Below, in pieces: positions 60,747-64,000 of a stretch of 64,000 bases of DNA. The translations under genes were made by a program, and so were the position numbers. The DNA is taken from assembly GCA_937776645.1 (NCBI GenBank), contig CALMRI010000047.1, positions 1-64,000 on the forward strand, written 5' to 3'. A model generated the notes under the pieces. It was given only the letters and a program-made list of their open reading frames with translations, ran no database searches and was not told the origin of the DNA. The number at the start of each line of letters is the position of its first letter. The first letter of the stretch is position 1. This stretch comes from an uncultured Alphaproteobacteria bacterium (GTDB lineage Bacteria; Pseudomonadota; Alphaproteobacteria; Thalassobaculales; Thalassobaculaceae).

Positions 60747-61890
60747 ACTGATGTACAAGATCCAGCCACCGCATGTGCATTTGCGGCATGGTGTTTACTA
60801 TTTTGTCAGACGGGTTCCAGCAGATCTCAGAGCGCATTATCGATCTGACCGGATAAGTTTGACCCTTCGAACCCGATCTCAATCAACAGCATCCAGATCC
60901 GCTCAATCCATCAATCAGCGCCTGGAAGACTATTGGCTGGGGTTACGGCTTCAACAGATCGACATACCAGCCATCAATCTGCTTAGGGCTGACACGGCAC
61001 CTGATCAGTCCGGATACCTGCTCTCAGATGCCAAGGGTCTCTACCTTCGTCTCAAGGGTAGCGATAAAGATCGAACCTTCTTCAGAACAGCAGAACGGAA
61101 CACTGGTTATGTCATCCGTGTTCTCGGTGATCGATCTGTAACAGCCTACTCCTCATCCGATGCTGCTCAGTTCCGGGATTGGTTGATCAAGAAAGACATG
61201 AGCAGGAACACCATTAAGAGGGTCTTCGGTAGCATCCGTTCGATTATCAATCTGACGATCAGGGAAAATGGTCTTGAAGGACACAATGGGTTCTCTGGGA
61301 CCTATCTCCCGGATGGTCTTCAATCCGGTGAGCGCAAGCCCGTTCCTCTAGCGATCATCAGACAGATCCAGGACCGATGCATAGAAGAAGACGATGAACT
61401 CCGATGGATCATTGCTCTCCTGAGTGACACTGGCATGAGATTGGGAGAAGCCATCGGTCTGTTGAAGCAGGACATCGTGCTGGATAAGGAGGTTCCCTAT
61501 ATCAATCTACAGCCACATCCATGGAGGCGATTGAAGACCTCAGGGAGTGAGCGTCAGATACCCTTGGTTGGCTCATCCTTATGGGCCGCACGGCGGGTCT
61601 TGGATCAACGATCAGACAATCCCTTTGCCTTCCCACGGTATTGCAAACGGGAACAGCACAATACGAATTCAGCCAGTGCTGCCCTTAACAAATGGATGAA
61701 GGGTCATGCGCCAAAGGAGTGTGTAATCCACTCCTTCAGACACAGCATCAGAGACAGATTAAGGGCTGTGGAATGTCCGTCAGATATCGTTGATCGTATT
61801 GGTGGGTGGATCACCTCTGGTGTCGGTCATGGATATGGTTCTGGCTATCCAGTGACTGTGCTTCATCGATGGATGGAGAAGATTACGTAG
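60739..61890 (+). CDS. DUF6538-type tyrosine integrase of a tRNA-Phe element
   Basis: 383 residues. DUF6538-like amino domain (YYFVRRVPADLRAHYRSDRI), SAM-like core-binding domain near 130-210 and a catalytic domain with Arg I in DTGMRLGEAIGLLKQDI, Lys in RLKTSGSERQIPLVG, HSFRHSIRDRLRAV (HxxR), GGW and the nucleophile region VGHGYGSGY. All catalytic residues are present, so it should be active. GTG 60736 and ATG 60739 are alternative starts. It is bounded exactly by the inverted-repeat arms, its stop being 2 bases before the right arm. G+C content is lower than in the backbone. Confidence 0.92.
   Translation: MSKLMYKIQPPHVHLRHGVYYFVRRVPADLRAHYRSDRISLTLRTRSQSTASRSAQSINQRLEDYWLGLRLQQIDIPAINLLRADTAPDQSGYLLSDAKGLYLRLKGSDKDRTFFRTAERNTGYVIRVLGDRSVTAYSSSDAAQFRDWLIKKDMSRNTIKRVFGSIRSIINLTIRENGLEGHNGFSGTYLPDGLQSGERKPVPLAIIRQIQDRCIEEDDELRWIIALLSDTGMRLGEAIGLLKQDIVLDKEVPYINLQPHPWRRLKTSGSERQIPLVGSSLWAARRVLDQRSDNPFAFPRYCKREQHNTNSASAALNKWMKGHAPKECVIHSFRHSIRDRLRAVECPSDIVDRIGGWITSGVGHGYGSGYPVTVLHRWMEKIT
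60747..60757 (+). repeat. ACTGATGTACA motif at the integrase start
   Basis: Second half of a tandem 12-bp pair (TGATGTCCAAAC TGATGTACAAGA, 60738-60761) overlapping the integrase start. The same 11-mer is at 11853-11863 in the tRNA-Gly integrase remnant and, reversed, twice at 62078-62100. Coding constraint (LMY) may explain part of it. Confidence 0.6.
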
Positions 61891-61892
61891 GG

Positions 61893-61985
61893 TTGGACAT
61901 CACCCATATCCATGCAGCTACAACGCAGCTTACATATCAATGGGTTAGATCTGATTTGATCGGTTAAATGGTGCCCAGGGGCGGA
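61893..61985 (-). repeat. right arm of 93-bp inverted repeat
   Basis: Reverse complement of 60654-60746 with one mismatch. On the minus strand it reads tRNA-Phe 3' end, spacer, then the integrase start codons, and runs into a stop after six codons. What precedes the tRNA-derived part on the minus strand is not tRNA sequence, so this arm has the layout of an excised-element attachment site (attP) in inverse orientation. Confidence 0.97.
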
Positions 61986-62077
61986 GTTCGTTTCTCCTGT
62001 ACAGCACCAGCACCCCTATCGATACAAGCTATATCAATAGGTTAGTCATTCCTGTGGTTTGATCAAGAGGCACATTC

Positions 62078-62100
62078 TGTACATCAGTTTGTACATCAGT
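62078..62100 (-). repeat. tandem 12-bp motif, possible integrase arm sites
   Basis: Two copies of TGTACATCAGT, 12 bases apart. The complement matches the integrase start region 60735-60757 at about 20 of 23 positions. Confidence 0.6.
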
Positions 62101-62372
62101 CTCAGGCTATCGATATGACTAGGGGGTACGCGGGAGCCATGGCACCCCTGGGGGGTATATGTAGACCTGCTTCCGGCACTTTCCCGGCAGAACATGTCAA
62201 CACATCAGGATGCTCTAGGAGAGTCACTGAGCACTGTTAAGCGAATGCAGCAGGTGAGCTGGCTGTAAGGCCTAAGGACGGTGTACGAGTCTTAGAATAG
62301 CGTTATGGGCATGTTTGATGGTGGTGGTTGGTAAAGGTGATTAATTACTTATTAACAGATGGTTAGAGTGTC

Positions 62373-62434
62373 TATTCCTTATGGGTATGCATATTAGAGA
62401 GGCGGAGGTCCCCCAAGGACCGCAGCCGACCTCT
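62373..62434. repeat. repeated structured element, copy 1
   Basis: A block TATTCCTTATGGGTATGCAT (plus A) is followed by a hairpin: outer stem AGAGGCGG (62398-62405) with CCG-A-CCTCT (62426-62434, one bulge), inner stem GGTCC/GGACC and apical CCCCCAAGG. Strand of expression unknown. Confidence 0.65.
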
Positions 62435-62521
62435 ACCTGACTAGGATATAGAGCTTAGTTAGACACCTTATTTGATATCATTGAATGGGACCTTCTGGTC
62501 CTGATGGTGAGTTAAGGCTGT

Positions 62522-62583
62522 TATTCCTTATGGGTATGCATACTAGAAGAGCCCCGAGCCCCCAAGGGCGAGAGGGCTCTTCT
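62522..62583. repeat. repeated structured element, copy 2
   Basis: Same 21-base block as copy 1, 149 bases later, followed by a hairpin of different stem sequence: AGAAGAGCCC (62545-62554) with GGGCTCTTCT (62574-62583), inner stem GCC(C)/(G)GGC, and the same apical CCCCCAAGG. Stems differ but pairing and loop are kept. Confidence 0.65.
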
Positions 62584-62744
62584 TAATAAGGTATATATAA
62601 GACAGGGTTAGATATCCAGCCAACCTAGCTGGTAGCTCTAACTTTCAACCGCTCTAACTCAAGCTTGGCGAACTTCTGCGGGTCTAGCTCTTGGTTGAGT
62701 TTGTCCCGGATGGAGAGATTGATTGGGCCAAGTTAAGTGGTTCC

Positions 62745-64000
62745 TTAAAATGTTAATTCATGATGTTGCCTGACAGCTTGCCCCACTCTCTCCTGATAGG
62801 CTGAATAACCATCAACGAACTGATCGGTTAATCGAGGTTCAACGTGACGCTCTGCAGCAGGGTTGTAAGAATCATACTCGTCCCAATGCTTGGCCAATTC
62901 CGGGTTCATATTGGGCAGAGCTTTGTCCTTCTCCTTAATTTTAATCGGTACTCTTATGCCGCTGTGTTTCTCCATCGATTGATCCATAGCGAGTTGGAGG
63001 AAACCAAGGTCTAATCCACTCACGATAAAACTGTCGTGTACCGGCAGCATCACCGCACCAAAATCATTGAATTCCAGCATCACTGCTTGAGCGATGTCTG
63101 AATCCTTGCGCTGTAATCTAAGGCCAATACCGGTTCCAAAGAGATCAGAGATAGAAGAGTGGTGATCCTTAATGGTGTCGACAAATTGTCTCCAGGACAT
63201 ACCCATCTCAACAGCATCAAAGGATGGTTCACCACTGCCTGGTCTTGGGTGTCGAGGATAGCCAACACCATTGATCAATTTCTGGAAGGTCACCTTAACG
63301 AGGGGACGGAGGCTTTCATCAAGCCCGACATCATATGGGTCACCTTCGTACTGTATGCCTCGTTCAGCGTAGATCAGTCGTGGATGCAACGCTGAGTAGT
63401 CCATCTCAACAGTCGGCATCCCGTTGATGGTGATGTGCTGGCGTAAACGAGATGGAATTTGTTGCCACCATCCTCCGTAAAATCGTCCGCCTTGGTCGAA
63501 CGACCCATTGTTGAAGACACGGTAAACCGTCCGATGGGTGTAAAGGCGAGCAGGAAGATTGATACCTTCTTCTCTCAACTTCGCCATATCCGCATCGGGT
63601 ATTGCAAGGTCAGCCCAACGCTTGAGAAGAAGCGCGTTAATCCGGTTGACCCCAGCCTCAAGCTTTTCCATCACCTCGTTTCTTTCAAGGCGGAGAGGTT
63701 TCTTACCCTCAGCACGGCTAGCCTTCAAAATGATTGGAGGATACGTCCTGGATAGACCAGATGAACTGACATCACCTTGTTCCAAGTAATCAATCAGCCC
63801 CTGCTTTGCCCGGACTTGTGTCGGTATTCCTTCCCTGGCATCAGGATGTTTGCGGCCTTCGGAAACAATCTCAAATAGGTGGCGACCGGAAAGATAATCC
63901 AGAAAGCTGGTGACGCCGCGACAGGTGATATTCGGCCCAATTTCCTCACGACGACCAGAGTACCAATTCTTTGTCCGCATGACGCCAACAGTGCCTTTGG
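62745..64000 (-). CDS. family A DNA polymerase-like protein of the element (5' end outside window)
   Basis: At least 411 residues from Met at 63980; the frame stays open to the window edge, so the real start is probably outside. Polymerase landmarks in order: GSFDQGGRFYGGWWQQIPSR; motif A-like VEMDYSALHPRLIYAERG (D-Y-S with trailing Arg); motif B-like LRPLVKVTFQKLINGVGYP (R-x3-K spacing of the O helix, N-G where Pol I has Y-G); motif C-like VMLPVHDSFIVSG (H-D-S in place of H-D-E). This is known to me only as a hypothetical family in alphaproteobacteria. No 3'-5' or 5'-3' exonuclease domain is visible. A replication or priming role for the element is inferred. Confidence 0.65.
   Translation of the reverse strand, partial: KGTVGVMRTKNWYSGRREEIGPNITCRGVTSFLDYLSGRHLFEIVSEGRKHPDAREGIPTQVRAKQGLIDYLEQGDVSSSGLSRTYPPIILKASRAEGKKPLRLERNEVMEKLEAGVNRINALLLKRWADLAIPDADMAKLREEGINLPARLYTHRTVYRVFNNGSFDQGGRFYGGWWQQIPSRLRQHITINGMPTVEMDYSALHPRLIYAERGIQYEGDPYDVGLDESLRPLVKVTFQKLINGVGYPRHPRPGSGEPSFDAVEMGMSWRQFVDTIKDHHSSISDLFGTGIGLRLQRKDSDIAQAVMLEFNDFGAVMLPVHDSFIVSGLDLGFLQLAMDQSMEKHSGIRVPIKIKEKDKALPNMNPELAKHWDEYDSYNPAAERHVEPRLTDQFVDGYSAYQERVGQAVRQHHELTF

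Larger units (their letters stand above)
61986..62744. other. 759-base non-coding region of the element with repeats and hairpins
   Basis: No convincing gene. Contains the reversed tandem motif at 62078-62100, a G/C-rich stretch with partial symmetry (GGGGGTACGCGGGAGCC to CCCTGGGGGG, 62126-62156), and two copies of a repeated hairpin unit at 62373-62434 and 62522-62583. A 24-codon frame from 62197 lacks a ribosome site. Its structure suggests an origin, regulatory RNA or recombination region. Confidence 0.6.

Noticed and set aside
61893..61985. Right arm as a second tRNA-Phe gene
   Set aside because: Only the last 17 bases of the tRNA are present; sequence further out cannot form the rest.
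62197..62271. Possible 24-codon gene (MSTHQDALGES...) in the element
   Set aside because: No ribosome site and too short to judge; left as non-coding.
62000..64000. CRISPR array or toxin-antitoxin pair in the element
   Set aside because: The two repeats are 149 bases apart and not part of a regular array; no small paired genes with typical features.

Overview
The window is chromosomal DNA of an alphaproteobacterium, most likely of the Rhodospirillales type. This rests on gene content and order: an ompR/envZ/marR/branched-chain aminotransferase group, a cnoX - Lon-substrate-domain - Trm112 - DUF971 - ubiH-like - glnK/amtB - dapC-like - ftsK - lolA run, sdhCDAB, and DUF6538-type tRNA integrases. 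The placement is inference from what I know of these families; no search was run. The backbone is G+C-rich, and the last 3.3 kb is visibly poorer in G+C.

Layout. 1-4.7 kb: phasin, csaA, a TIM-barrel gene and a two-component system plus MarR regulator; all except csaA are broken by frameshifts. 4.8-9.8 kb: ilvE-like, argE, trkH (one frameshift), folE, apaG. 9.9-13.2 kb: a gene graveyard with a decayed OmpA-type lipoprotein, an IS630-type transposase remnant, two unrelated integrase remnants and an IS21 istB remnant, lying next to tRNA-Gly(CCC) and tRNA-Gly(GCC). 13.4-23.1 kb: conserved housekeeping run, in which glnK/amtB has collapsed and the dapC-like aminotransferase is frameshifted. 23.2-26.6 kb: membrane hydroxylase, glutamine-amidotransferase-like hydrolase and a TPP enzyme. 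26.8-30.2 kb: complete sdhCDAB. 30.3-43 kb: sugar-acid and central metabolism (SDR, enolase-superfamily enzyme, acs, panC, IlvD/Edd dehydratase, ketopantoate-reductase-like, nudix, pgk), with a broken MFS transporter and peptide-ABC remnants. 43.1-53.9 kb: accessory catabolism (methyltransferase, HAD, MlrC, luciferase-like flavoenzyme, CoA-transferase pair, aminotransferase, amidohydrolase, SDR, YrdC-domain protein). 53.9-57.3 kb: three-part acyl-CoA carboxylase. 57.3-60.4 kb: two coupled TPR enzymes.

60.6-64 kb: an integrative element beside tRNA-Phe. Its integrase gene sits exactly inside a 93-bp inverted repeat (92 of 93 bases identical) that carries the last 17 bases of the tRNA. Beyond it lie tandem 12-bp motifs, two copies of a covarying hairpin element, and a large gene carrying the three palm/finger motifs of a family A DNA polymerase. 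This is the part of the window most likely to hold something undescribed.

Many genes are broken while neighbours of 400-800 codons are intact, and several breaks are large deletions (amtB, a metallo-beta-lactamase gene, an integrase). I therefore read the damage as mainly real gene decay, as in a lineage losing environmental sensing and transport, although single-base indels in C- or G-runs could be sequencing errors.
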